A stretch of DNA of 21,386 nt from an uncultured Oscillospiraceae bacterium (GTDB lineage: Bacteria; Bacillota; Clostridia; Oscillospirales; Oscillospiraceae). The notes below the pieces were generated by a model. It saw only the letters and a list, made by a program, of their open reading frames with translations, did not search any database and was not told where the DNA came from. The position numbers were made by a program, and so were the translations under genes. Each line of letters starts with the position of its first letter. The stretch's first letter is position 1. Shown piece by piece: positions 15,522 through 21,386 of this stretch. Location of the stretch: NCBI GenBank assembly GCA_934572445.1, contig CAKTLD010000025.1, forward strand, positions 1 through 21,386, given 5' to 3'.

Positions 15522-16670
15522 TCAATGTAAGCGCTTGCGCACGACCTCGCGTGCGCGGCGGTCTGCTTCCAGAATATCCGAAAGCTGCGGCTGATATACC
15601 GTCTCCGTTTTGTCGAGCGCCGCTTCGATGAGCTCGGGAATCGCACAAATGCAGATCTCGCCGCGCAGAAATGCCGCGACGGCCTCTTCGTTCGCGCCGT
15701 TCATCGCCGCGCAGTAGACATTGCCGACGGCGGCGCACTGCTTGGCGATCTTCAGGCAGCGGAAGACCTCTTCGTCGGGCTCAGCGAACGTCAGCGGCGG
15801 GCACTTGAGAAGATCAAGCGGCTCCGCGGGCGAAACGGCCCTGTTGGGGTACGTCATCGCGTAGCGGATGGGCAGCTTCATGTCCGGCGTGCCGAGCTGG
15901 GCGAGCATCGCCCCGTCGTGAAACTCGACGAGCGAGTGCACGATACTCTGGCGATGGATGACCGCGTCGACCTGACGCAGCGGCAGGCGGTAGAGCCGCA
16001 TGGCCTCGATGATCTCAAGGCCCTTGTTCATCAGGGTCGCGGAGTCGATGGTGATCTTCGCACCCATTGTCCAGTTCGGGTGCTTGAGCGCGTCGGCCTT
16101 CGTCTTTGCCGCAAGCTCCTGTGCGCTCATGCCGTAGAACGGCCCGCCCGAGCAGGTCAAAACGAGGCGCTTGATCTCGCCGCGGTCGCGGCAGCCCTGG
16201 AGGCACTGGAAGATCGCGCTGTGCTCGCTGTCGACGGGGACGATCTCCGCGCCGCAGCGCTCTGCCGCGTCCACGACGAGCTCTCCCGCGCAGACGAGTG
16301 TCTCCTTGTTGGCAAGTGCGATGCGCTTTTTCTTCTCGATCGCCGCGAGCGTCGGCTGGAGTCCGATCATGCCCATCACAGCGGTCACGACCGTGTCGGC
16401 GTCGTCCGCCGTGGCCGCAGCCAGAAGGCCCTCCATGCCGGAGAGCACTTGGGTGTTTGTGTCGGATAGGCGCGCACGCAGCTCATTTGCCGCATCTTCG
16501 TCATAAAGCACGGCAAGACGCGGGGAGAATTCCCGCGCCTGCTGTTCGATGAGATCAACACTCCTGTTCGCCGTCAGTGCGGCGACGGAAAGCCCCAACT
16601 CGCGTGCCACTTCAAGCGTCTGGCGGCCAATGGAGCCGGTGGAGCCGAGTAAAGCGATACTCCTTGTCAT
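15522..16670 (-). CDS. dxr: 1-deoxy-D-xylulose 5-phosphate reductoisomerase
   Basis: This 382-residue cytoplasmic enzyme converts DXP to methylerythritol phosphate with NADPH and a divalent metal, the committed step of the MEP pathway. The NADPH-binding GSTGSIG is at 9-15, IALANKETLV at 117-126, and the metal ligands are Asp147 and Glu149 in VDSEHSAIFQ and Glu219 in MNKGLE. SGGPF (174-178) and HPNWTMGAKITIDSATL are also family signatures. The ATG at 16670 overlaps the cdsA stop as ATGA and has GGAGG at eight bases; the frame opens nine codons earlier but without support. With ispG, uppS and ispA in this window it forms part of carrier-lipid synthesis. Confidence 0.97.
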   Translation of the reverse strand: MTRSIALLGSTGSIGRQTLEVARELGLSVAALTANRSVDLIEQQAREFSPRLAVLYDEDAANELRARLSDTNTQVLSGMEGLLAAATADDADTVVTAVMGMIGLQPTLAAIEKKKRIALANKETLVCAGELVVDAAERCGAEIVPVDSEHSAIFQCLQGCRDRGEIKRLVLTCSGGPFYGMSAQELAAKTKADALKHPNWTMGAKITIDSATLMNKGLEIIEAMRLYRLPLRQVDAVIHRQSIVHSLVEFHDGAMLAQLGTPDMKLPIRYAMTYPNRAVSPAEPLDLLKCPPLTFAEPDEEVFRCLKIAKQCAAVGNVYCAAMNGANEEAVAAFLRGEICICAIPELIEAALDKTETVYQPQLSDILEADRRAREVVRKRLH

Positions 16671-17500
16671 AATAGGCCTCCACAGACCGCGGCCCACACG
16701 ACCGGCGCAATGAAGAGCGTGGAGTCAAAGCGGTCGAGCATGCCGCCGTGCGTCAGGAAGAGGTGGCTGTAATCCTTGACGCCCGCTTCGCGCTTGACGA
16801 GCGACATCGAGAGGTCGCCGAGCTGGCCGAAGATGTTGGCCACCACGCCGACGAGGATCAGCATGAGGTAATTGGGGGCATAGCCGAGCGATTTCTGCCC
16901 GACAAGGCCGAGCAGCACCAGCGCAAGCGCGCTGCCGATGGGTCCGCCGATGGCGCCCGCCCAGGTCTTGTGCGGGCTGACGTGCGGCGCCATCTTGCGC
17001 TTGCCGAACCACACGCCGAAGCCCATCGAGAGCGAGTCGCCCGCGAAGGAGACAAAAAACGGCGCAAGCACATAGAGCCTGCCGAAGTCCGCGCAGCTCC
17101 GCAGCAGCGCGATGCCGCTGTAGAGCGTGGGAAACACGATGCCGCCAACGACCGCGACGCAAAGCGTGGAAAACGCAAGCGGTGTCTCCCCGCCGAAACG
17201 GTGCACGGCGATCAAAAACAGCAGCATGACGAACGCCCAGCGCAGCACTGTCACGGTTTCGAGCGTACCGAAAAACGTCCATTCACGGTAATAGAGCAAC
17301 ACCTCATGTGCTGCGGCGCTCACGACCGTGAGCACATATACACTCACCGGCGCATCTTTGCCCGCCACATGCAGCAGCTCATAGGCAGCAATGCCCGCCA
17401 TCGCGCAGACTATCAGCATCGTTGCCCACGCGGGGCAGGCCAGAAGCACTGCAAGCAGCAGCGGCAGGCCCACACCGGCCACCAGCAATCTCTGTTTCAT
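16667..17500 (-). CDS. cdsA: Phosphatidate cytidylyltransferase (CDP-diglyceride synthase)
   Basis: This 277-residue polytopic membrane enzyme makes CDP-diacylglycerol from phosphatidate and CTP, the precursor of all phospholipids. About eight hydrophobic spans are visible. The C-terminal half has FAGDSLSMGFGVWFGKRKM, SPHKTWAGAIGG (175-186), GQLGDLSMSLVKR (225-237), KDYSHLF, then HGGMLDRFDS (251-260), which is the family signature. Two positions are unusual: Ala181 where the common SPxKTxEG motif has Glu, and Leu249-Thr250 before HGG where most members have Pro-Gly. The catalytic aspartates are kept. The ATG at 17500 overlaps the uppS stop as ATGA and has AGGAG at about nine bases. Confidence 0.95.
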   Translation of the reverse strand: MKQRLLVAGVGLPLLLAVLLACPAWATMLIVCAMAGIAAYELLHVAGKDAPVSVYVLTVVSAAAHEVLLYYREWTFFGTLETVTVLRWAFVMLLFLIAVHRFGGETPLAFSTLCVAVVGGIVFPTLYSGIALLRSCADFGRLYVLAPFFVSFAGDSLSMGFGVWFGKRKMAPHVSPHKTWAGAIGGPIGSALALVLLGLVGQKSLGYAPNYLMLILVGVVANIFGQLGDLSMSLVKREAGVKDYSHLFLTHGGMLDRFDSTLFIAPVVWAAVCGGLL

Positions 17501-18258
17501 TTCTGTTTCTCCTGTTTCAAACCACCGAAGCGGCGCTCGCGGCGCTGATACGCGATGAGCGCCTTGTCAAATTCTTTCTCTGTAAAGTCAGGCCAGAGCG
17601 TGTCGCAGAAGTAGAACTCGCTGTACGCGCACTGCCACAAAAGGTAATTGCTGATGCGCTTCTCCCCGCCCGGGCGGATGAGAAGGTCGGGATCGGGCAG
17701 GCCGCTTGAGTAGAGATAGCGCGAAAAGTCTTCTTCGGTCAAGCCGTCTGCACCCATCTTCCCTGCCGCGCAGTCGCGCGCGAACGCGCGGGCGGCGTGC
17801 AGAATTTCGTCGCGTCCGCCGTAGTTGAGGCAGACGTTGGCCTGAAAGCCCTCAATGCGGGATGAAATCTCATTTGTTTCGTCGATGAGCGCCCGGAGCT
17901 CCGGCGTCAGCACACTGAGGTCGCCTAAAAAGCGCAGGCGGTTGCCATCCTTTTCCATCGTGTCGATGCACTCGTGCAGGTACTGCTCGAGTAAGCGCAT
18001 GATGCCGTCTACCTCGTCCTTCGGGCGTTTCCAATTTTCGGTCGAAAAGGCGTAGACCGTCAAATAGTCGATGCCCAAATTCTTGCAGTAGGTGCCGAGC
18101 CTTCGGAACGTCTCCGCCCCTGCTTTGTGTCCGGCTGAGCGCGGAAGACCGCGCTTCTGCGCCCAGCGGCCATTGCCGTCCATAATGACGGCAACATGAC
18201 AAGGCAGGTTGTTCAAGTCAACCTGCCCCGCCCTGCTATCTTTGGAAAAAAGCCACAT
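17497..18258 (-). CDS. uppS: Isoprenyl transferase (undecaprenyl diphosphate synthase)
   Basis: This 253-residue cis-prenyltransferase extends farnesyl diphosphate with isopentenyl diphosphate to undecaprenyl diphosphate, the carrier of peptidoglycan precursors. The catalytic Asp27 is in MDGNGRWA (26-33), followed by GHKAGAE, TVYAFSTENWKRP, CLNYGGRDEI and the C-terminal RPGGEKRISNYLLWQ with AYSEFYF, which binds the homoallylic substrate. The ATG at 18258 begins one base after the frr stop. The nearest AAGGAG lies 16 bases upstream, so initiation probably relies on coupling to frr. An extension inside frr is rejected. Confidence 0.96.
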   Translation of the reverse strand: MWLFSKDSRAGQVDLNNLPCHVAVIMDGNGRWAQKRGLPRSAGHKAGAETFRRLGTYCKNLGIDYLTVYAFSTENWKRPKDEVDGIMRLLEQYLHECIDTMEKDGNRLRFLGDLSVLTPELRALIDETNEISSRIEGFQANVCLNYGGRDEILHAARAFARDCAAGKMGADGLTEEDFSRYLYSSGLPDPDLLIRPGGEKRISNYLLWQCAYSEFYFCDTLWPDFTEKEFDKALIAYQRRERRFGGLKQEKQK

Positions 18259-18259
18259 C

Positions 18260-18817
18260 TCAGACGGCCATGAGCTCCTTCTCTTTCTTGTCGAGAAGGG
18301 CGTCAACCTCTTTGCACATATCGTCGGTGAGCTTCTGGAGATCCTTTTCGGCGATCTTCAGATCGTCCTCGGTGATCTCGCTGGCCTTTTGCTTTTTCTT
18401 GAAGGCTTCCATCGCATCGCGGCGGATATTGCGGATGGCGACCTTGCCGCCCTCGGAATACTTGCGGATCTGCTTGACAAGCTCCTTACGGCGCTCCTCG
18501 GTCAGCTGCGGGAAGGAAAGGCGAATGGACTTGCCGTCGTTCTGCGGGTTGATGCCAAGGTCAGACTCCTGAATGGCGCGCTCGATGAGCTTGAGGGCGC
18601 TGCCGTCCCACGGGGTGATGACGAGCTGACGCGGGTCGGGAGATGCGATTGCCGCGATCTGCTGGATGGGCGTGGGAGAGCCGTAATAGTCGACCATGAT
18701 ACGGTCGAGCACAGCGGCATTGGCACGGCCGGCGCGCACGGCAGCAAAGTCCGCCGCGACGGAGTCGATGCTTTTTCTCATTTTTTCGGAATAAACCTTG
18801 TAATCGTCTTTATTCAT
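18260..18817 (-). CDS. frr: Ribosome recycling factor
   Basis: This 185-residue protein is RRF, which with EF-G splits post-termination ribosomes. It begins DYKVYSEKMRKSIDSVAADFAAVRAGRANAAVL, the helix of domain I with the conserved RAGRA, then the small domain II with GSPTPIQQIAAI and TPWDGSALKLIE, and returns to domain I with RKELVKQIRKYSEGGKVAIRNIRRDA. The length is standard. The ATG at 18817 follows GAGGAGG by eight bases. It lies between pyrH and uppS, as in many bacteria. Confidence 0.98.
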   Translation of the reverse strand: MNKDDYKVYSEKMRKSIDSVAADFAAVRAGRANAAVLDRIMVDYYGSPTPIQQIAAIASPDPRQLVITPWDGSALKLIERAIQESDLGINPQNDGKSIRLSFPQLTEERRKELVKQIRKYSEGGKVAIRNIRRDAMEAFKKKQKASEITEDDLKIAEKDLQKLTDDMCKEVDALLDKKEKELMAV

Positions 18818-18852
18818 GGGGAAACCTCCTCAAAATTTTTGATGTATCTTTG

Positions 18853-18867
18853 CCCGCGAGCCGCGGG
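18853..18867 (-). other. Small hairpin between pyrH and frr
   Basis: CCCGCG (18853-18858) and CGCGGG (18862-18867) form a perfect 6-bp stem with a 3-base loop a few bases after the pyrH stop. No U-run follows, so it is unlikely to be a terminator; it may stabilise the pyrH 3' end or mark an mRNA processing point. Confidence 0.4.
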
Positions 18868-18873
18868 AAACGC

Positions 18874-19593
18874 TCATTCTTCACCAACGATGGTGCCGAT
18901 CTTCTCTCCCTCGACCGCACGAATGATATTCTCGGGGTCCTTGAGCGCAAACACCAGCACGGGAATGTGGTTGTCCATCGAGAGGGACGTGGCCGTGGAA
19001 TCCATGACCGCAAGGTGCTGGGCCAGCACATCCTCATAGGAGATCGCATCGTACTTGACGGCGCTTGCATCCTTGGCAGGATCGGCATTATACACACCGT
19101 CGATATTCTTGGCCAGCAGGATCACATCCGCGTTGATCTCCGCCGCGCGCAGCACCGCCGCCGTGTCCGTCGAGAAAAACGGAGAGCCGATGCCGCAGCC
19201 AAAGAGCACCACACGGCCCTTTTCCAGGTGCCGGATCGCGCGGGCACGGATATAGGGCTCGGCGACCTCTTTGATCTCCAGCGCCGTCTGCACGCGCACG
19301 TCGACGCCCTTCTGCTCCAAGACGTCCGCAACCGCCATGCAGTTCATCGCCGTAGCCAGCATACCCATGTGGTCGGCACGGGTGCGCTCGATGTAGCCCT
19401 CGCCGTTCTTCACGCCGCGCCAGAAATTGCCGCCGCCGATGACAACGCCCATCTCAACGCCCATCTCTGTACACTTTTTGATAACGTCGCAGACCCTGGA
19501 CACCACGTCAAAGTCGAATCCGAAATGCTTCTCGCCCGCCAGCGCCTCGCCGCTGATCTTGAGCAGCACGCGCTTGTACTTCAGCTCAGCCAT
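18874..19593 (-). CDS. pyrH: Uridylate kinase (UMP kinase)
   Basis: This 239-residue amino-acid-kinase-fold enzyme phosphorylates UMP to UDP. Visible motifs are LLKISGEAL at 10-18, GGGNFWRG at 53-60, DHMGMLAT at 74-81, [18 protein letters not shown] at 110-127 and the DPAKD and [12 protein letters not shown] blocks. The UMP-contacting loop, which in most members reads GGTGNPFFTTDT, reads [13 protein letters not shown] here, so the usual Thr and Asn are Ile135 and Ser137. The ATG at 19593 follows AAAGGGGAG. It is the first gene of the operon; rpsB and tsf, which often precede pyrH, are absent. Confidence 0.96.
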   Translation of the reverse strand: MAELKYKRVLLKISGEALAGEKHFGFDFDVVSRVCDVIKKCTEMGVEMGVVIGGGNFWRGVKNGEGYIERTRADHMGMLATAMNCMAVADVLEQKGVDVRVQTALEIKEVAEPYIRARAIRHLEKGRVVLFGCGIGSPFFSTDTAAVLRAAEINADVILLAKNIDGVYNADPAKDASAVKYDAISYEDVLAQHLAVMDSTATSLSMDNHIPVLVFALKDPENIIRAVEGEKIGTIVGEE

Positions 19594-19641
19594 GCTTCTG
19601 ATCTCCCCTTTCAGGAATCAAGTTCAAAATTTCACGTTTAT

Positions 19642-19669
19642 ATTTTAGCGTATTTTTGCCATTTTGCAT
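19642..19669 (-). promoter_or_regulatory. Weak candidate promoter of the pyrH-polC operon
   Basis: In the AT-rich gap upstream of pyrH the minus strand has TAAAAT (19642-19647), and ATGCAA (19664-19669) lies 16 bases upstream. The -10 match is fair and the -35 match poor (3 of 6). A terminator ends the previous gene, so a promoter must exist in 19594-19736, but its exact place is uncertain. Confidence 0.3.
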
Positions 19670-19736
19670 AGGGGGAAAGCGTAAACTTTTTTCATAAATT
19701 CGCGCGTGCCTTTTTGGGTAACTTGAACGCCTGCGC

Positions 19737-19770
19737 GCAAAAGAAAAGCAGCCGCCCGCAGGCGGCTGCT
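19737..19770 (-). terminator. Rho-independent terminator after the cytidylate-kinase-like gene
   Basis: AGCAGCCGCC (19747-19756) and GGCGGCTGCT (19761-19770) form a perfect 10-bp GC-rich stem with a 4-base loop. On the minus strand it is followed by TTTTCTTTT (19738-19746). It lies 15 bases beyond the stop codon and separates this gene from the pyrH operon. Confidence 0.93.
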
Positions 19771-19785
19771 CACAGTATGCGGTTT

Positions 19786-20394
19786 TTATTTCAGGCCTTT
19801 GATGCGCACGAGCTCCTTCAGCAGCTCCACCGTGCCCTCGATGCCGAGCAGGCTCGAATCAATACACAGATCGTAGCTCTTCGCATCGCCCCATTCCTTG
19901 GAGGAATAGTAGTTATAGTAGGACGCACGGGACTTGTCGGTTTTCTTGATGCGGTCCTTCGCCTCGCTCTCGCTGATGTTGTTGCGGGCAGCCACGCGCT
20001 TGATGCGGTTCTCCAGCGGGGCGGTGATGAAGAGGTTGATCACGTCATCGCGGTCCTTGAGCGCATAGTCCGCGCAGCGGCCAATGAGCACGCAGGGGCC
20101 TGCATCGGCCAGCTTCTTGATGGTGTCATAGGTCGCAAGGTAGACCTGCTGCTCGATGGAGCCCTTGGGCGTCACATGATTCATCGAGAAGGAGTACGGG
20201 TCCATCGCAATGGAATACAGGAAGCTCTTCGGGCGCTCGTCGAAGGAATGGAACAGCTCCTCGCATAGCCCGCTCTCCTCTGCCGCCTTCTTGAGCAGCA
20301 GATCGTCGTAATAGGTGATACCAAGCTGCTGGGCGAGCATCGTGCCGATCTCGCGGCCGCCGCTTCCGTACTGTCTGCCAACGGTAATGACCAT
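19786..20394 (-). CDS. Cytidylate kinase-like family protein
   Basis: This 202-residue protein belongs to the P-loop cytidylate-kinase-like family common in Clostridia. The P-loop is GRQYGSGGREIG (6-17), a variant of GxxGSGK ending in Gly-Arg rather than Gly-Lys-Ser/Thr. Later blocks are YYDDLLLKKAAEESG, GPCVLIGRCADYAL (a second nucleotide-binding segment), FITAPLENRIKRV and KTDKSRASYYNYYSSKEWGDAKSYDL, typical of the lid and C-terminal part. The true CMP kinase Cmk is a different, longer protein, and this family's substrate is not established. The ATG at 20394 has AGGAGG at seven bases. It is a single-gene unit with its own promoter and terminator. Confidence 0.88.
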   Translation of the reverse strand: MVITVGRQYGSGGREIGTMLAQQLGITYYDDLLLKKAAEESGLCEELFHSFDERPKSFLYSIAMDPYSFSMNHVTPKGSIEQQVYLATYDTIKKLADAGPCVLIGRCADYALKDRDDVINLFITAPLENRIKRVAARNNISESEAKDRIKKTDKSRASYYNYYSSKEWGDAKSYDLCIDSSLLGIEGTVELLKELVRIKGLK

Positions 20395-20424
20395 AATAAT
20401 TCCTCCTTTTCGCGCCGATACGAT

Positions 20425-20459
20425 AAAAGTGGTGCTATCTGTATTATAGCACCACTTTT
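20425..20459 (-). repeat. Perfect 13-bp inverted repeat around the -10 box
   Basis: AAAAGTGGTGCTA (20425-20437) and TAGCACCACTTTT (20447-20459) are perfect inverted copies with a 9-base spacer. On the minus strand the repeat starts in the promoter spacer, encloses the -10 box and ends downstream of the likely start site. It could be a repressor operator, or a terminator hairpin for transcripts arriving from xdhC, since the minus-strand arm ends in TTTT. Confidence 0.85.
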
Positions 20460-20471
20460 TGCTTTGAGCAA
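20443..20471 (-). promoter_or_regulatory. Sigma-A-type promoter of the cytidylate-kinase-like gene
   Basis: On the minus strand TTGCTC (20466-20471) and a perfect TATAAT (20443-20448) are 17 bases apart. Transcription should start near 20436, giving a leader of about 42 bases. The -10 box falls across the edge of the spacer of the perfect 13-bp inverted repeat. Confidence 0.75.
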
Positions 20472-20505
20472 TATTTTTTCTTGTTTCGATCCCGTAAAGA
20501 GCGGT

Positions 20506-21000
20506 TTAAAAATCAATTTCCCTGCCCAGGCGGCGGTACATCGTCTTTTTCACCGCGCGGAAGATGTTCTCATAGCCCGTGCAGCGGCACAGATGGCCGG
20601 AAAGGAGCTTGCGCAGCTCCTCGTCGGAGTAGAGCTTGCCGGTCTCGAGGATCTCTACCGCCGTCATGATGAAGCCCGGCGTACAAAAGCCGCACTGGAC
20701 GGCGGTCTCCTCCATGAAGGCCTGCTGAATGTCGCTCAGCTCACCGTCAGGGCCCATCAGGCTTTCGAGCGTGCGGATGTGCTTGCCCTCCGCCCAGACG
20801 GCGAGGTAGATACACGAGTTGTAGGCCTCGCCGTCGATGATGACGTTGCAGGCACCGCACTCACCGACCTCGCAGCCCTTTTTCACAGACGTCATGTGGT
20901 AATCGTTGCGCAACATATCGGTGAGCGACGCACGCACGTCGACCATTTTCTCTACGTCCTTGCCGTTTAAATTGAATCGCACCAGCTTGTACTGACTCAT
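20506..21000 (-). CDS. xdhC: Xanthine dehydrogenase-type 2Fe-2S subunit
   Basis: This 164-residue protein is the iron-sulfur subunit of a three-subunit molybdenum hydroxylase of the xanthine dehydrogenase family. It carries electrons between the molybdopterin and FAD subunits. The ferredoxin-like cluster ligands are Cys43, Cys48, Cys51 (GCEVGECGAC) and Cys63; the second cluster uses Cys103, Cys106 (CGFCTPG), Cys138 and Cys140 (CRCTGY). All eight are present. The ATG at 21000 overlaps the xdhB stop as ATGA. No molybdopterin subunit follows; if present it must lie upstream, beyond the right edge. The substrate (xanthine, hypoxanthine or another heterocycle) cannot be told from this subunit. Confidence 0.93.
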   Translation of the reverse strand: MSQYKLVRFNLNGKDVEKMVDVRASLTDMLRNDYHMTSVKKGCEVGECGACNVIIDGEAYNSCIYLAVWAEGKHIRTLESLMGPDGELSDIQQAFMEETAVQCGFCTPGFIMTAVEILETGKLYSDEELRKLLSGHLCRCTGYENIFRAVKKTMYRRLGREIDF

Positions 21001-21386
21001 TTGATGGCACCTCCCGCCCGTTTGATGCTCTCGATCAGGCAGCGCTTGGCCATTTCGACCGCGATGTGCTCGCGGAACGCCTTGGAGGCGCGCCAGCTGT
21101 CGCGCGCGTGGATATCATTGAGCACGGCGAGCGAAAACTCCTCCGCCGTCGCAAGTGTCAAGGGCTTATCCTTGGCAGACGCTTCCGCGCTCGGGCAGCG
21201 CATCGGCACGGGACCGGCAACACCGTAGGCGATGCGGGCGCGCTCAATGGTCTGCTTGTCGGGCGACAGGCGCACATTCACGCTGCACCCGAGCGTCGCA
21301 ATGTCCATCGCGTTTCGCATGGCGTACTTGATGTAGTAGCCATAGCAGTTTTCGTAGCTCGCCTTCGGGATCAGGATGGCGGTCTG
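20997..21386 (-). CDS. xdhB: Xanthine dehydrogenase-type FAD-binding subunit, C-terminal part
   Basis: This open frame enters from the right edge and ends at 20997; about 129 residues are visible. The segment NCYGYYIKYAMRNAMDIATL, then GCSVNVRLSP and ARIAYGVAGPVPMRCPSAEA, fits the C-terminal (CO dehydrogenase flavoprotein type) domain of the FAD subunit. The usual motif is RxxMDIAxxGxAV. The C-terminal DSWRASKAFREHIAVEMAKRCL is also family-like. The FAD-binding motifs themselves lie outside the window. It is translated just before xdhC with a four-base overlap. Whether the enzyme is selenium-dependent cannot be judged here. Confidence 0.88.
   Translation of the reverse strand, partial: QTAILIPKASYENCYGYYIKYAMRNAMDIATLGCSVNVRLSPDKQTIERARIAYGVAGPVPMRCPSAEASAKDKPLTLATAEEFSLAVLNDIHARDSWRASKAFREHIAVEMAKRCLIESIKRAGGAIK

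Noticed and set aside
19617..19733. Spaced inverted repeat CAAGTT/AACTTG upstream of pyrH
   Set aside because: The arms are only 6 bp and about 100 bases apart, which is expected by chance.

Overview
This window reads as a chromosomal segment of a GC-rich, endospore-forming member of the Firmicutes. A class Clostridia organism, possibly of the Oscillospiraceae/Ruminococcaceae type, is my inference. The evidence is a complete spoIIIAA-AH sporulation operon, a PolC-type replicative polymerase, the non-mevalonate isoprenoid genes dxr and ispG, strong AGGAGG-type ribosome binding sites, and gene orders known from Bacillus subtilis. All genes but one lie on the minus strand, so the text below follows transcription from right to left. 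I see no tRNA, rRNA, CRISPR array, insertion sequence or prophage gene.

Region 1 (21386-20506) holds the end of a xanthine-dehydrogenase-type molybdenum hydroxylase operon: the C-terminus of the FAD subunit, then the 2Fe-2S subunit. Region 2 (20505-19737) is a single gene for a cytidylate-kinase-like protein. It has a clear promoter whose -10 box sits in the spacer of a perfect 13-bp inverted repeat, and a strong terminator behind it. Region 3 (19593-9374) is a long housekeeping operon, pyrH-frr-uppS-cdsA-dxr-rseP-ispG-polC. It covers UMP phosphorylation, ribosome recycling, the undecaprenyl carrier lipid, CDP-diacylglycerol, the MEP pathway, intramembrane proteolysis and DNA replication. Several junctions are ATGA overlaps, implying translational coupling.

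Region 4 (9373-7598) is a small insulated block. It has the only plus-strand gene (DUF4364-like, convergent with polC across a perfect 16-bp-stem terminator) and a divergent gene for a cysteine-rich protein with a Gly-Cys tail. The latter ends in its own terminator and has a sporulation-sigma-like element upstream. It is the least explained gene here.

Region 5 (7573-2827) is the spoIIIA operon, which encodes the mother-cell half of the SpoIIIA-SpoIIQ channel. A good candidate sigma-E promoter precedes it. Region 6 (2823-1) has its own vegetative-type promoter and encodes an Asp23/Gls24 protein, NusB, exonuclease VII (XseA, XseB) and the start of farnesyl diphosphate synthase (IspA), which runs off the left edge. 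The order spoIIIA-asp23-nusB-xseA-xseB-ispA matches B. subtilis but lacks accB, accC and folD.

No stretch longer than 300 bases lacks a gene. The largest gaps (19594-19785, 8484-8664, 9211-9373, 7511-7625, 20395-20505) hold promoters and terminators. I find no wholly novel system. The best leads are the cysteine-rich protein with its possible sporulation promoter, the two promoters with embedded inverted repeats, and unusual residues in PyrH and CdsA signatures.
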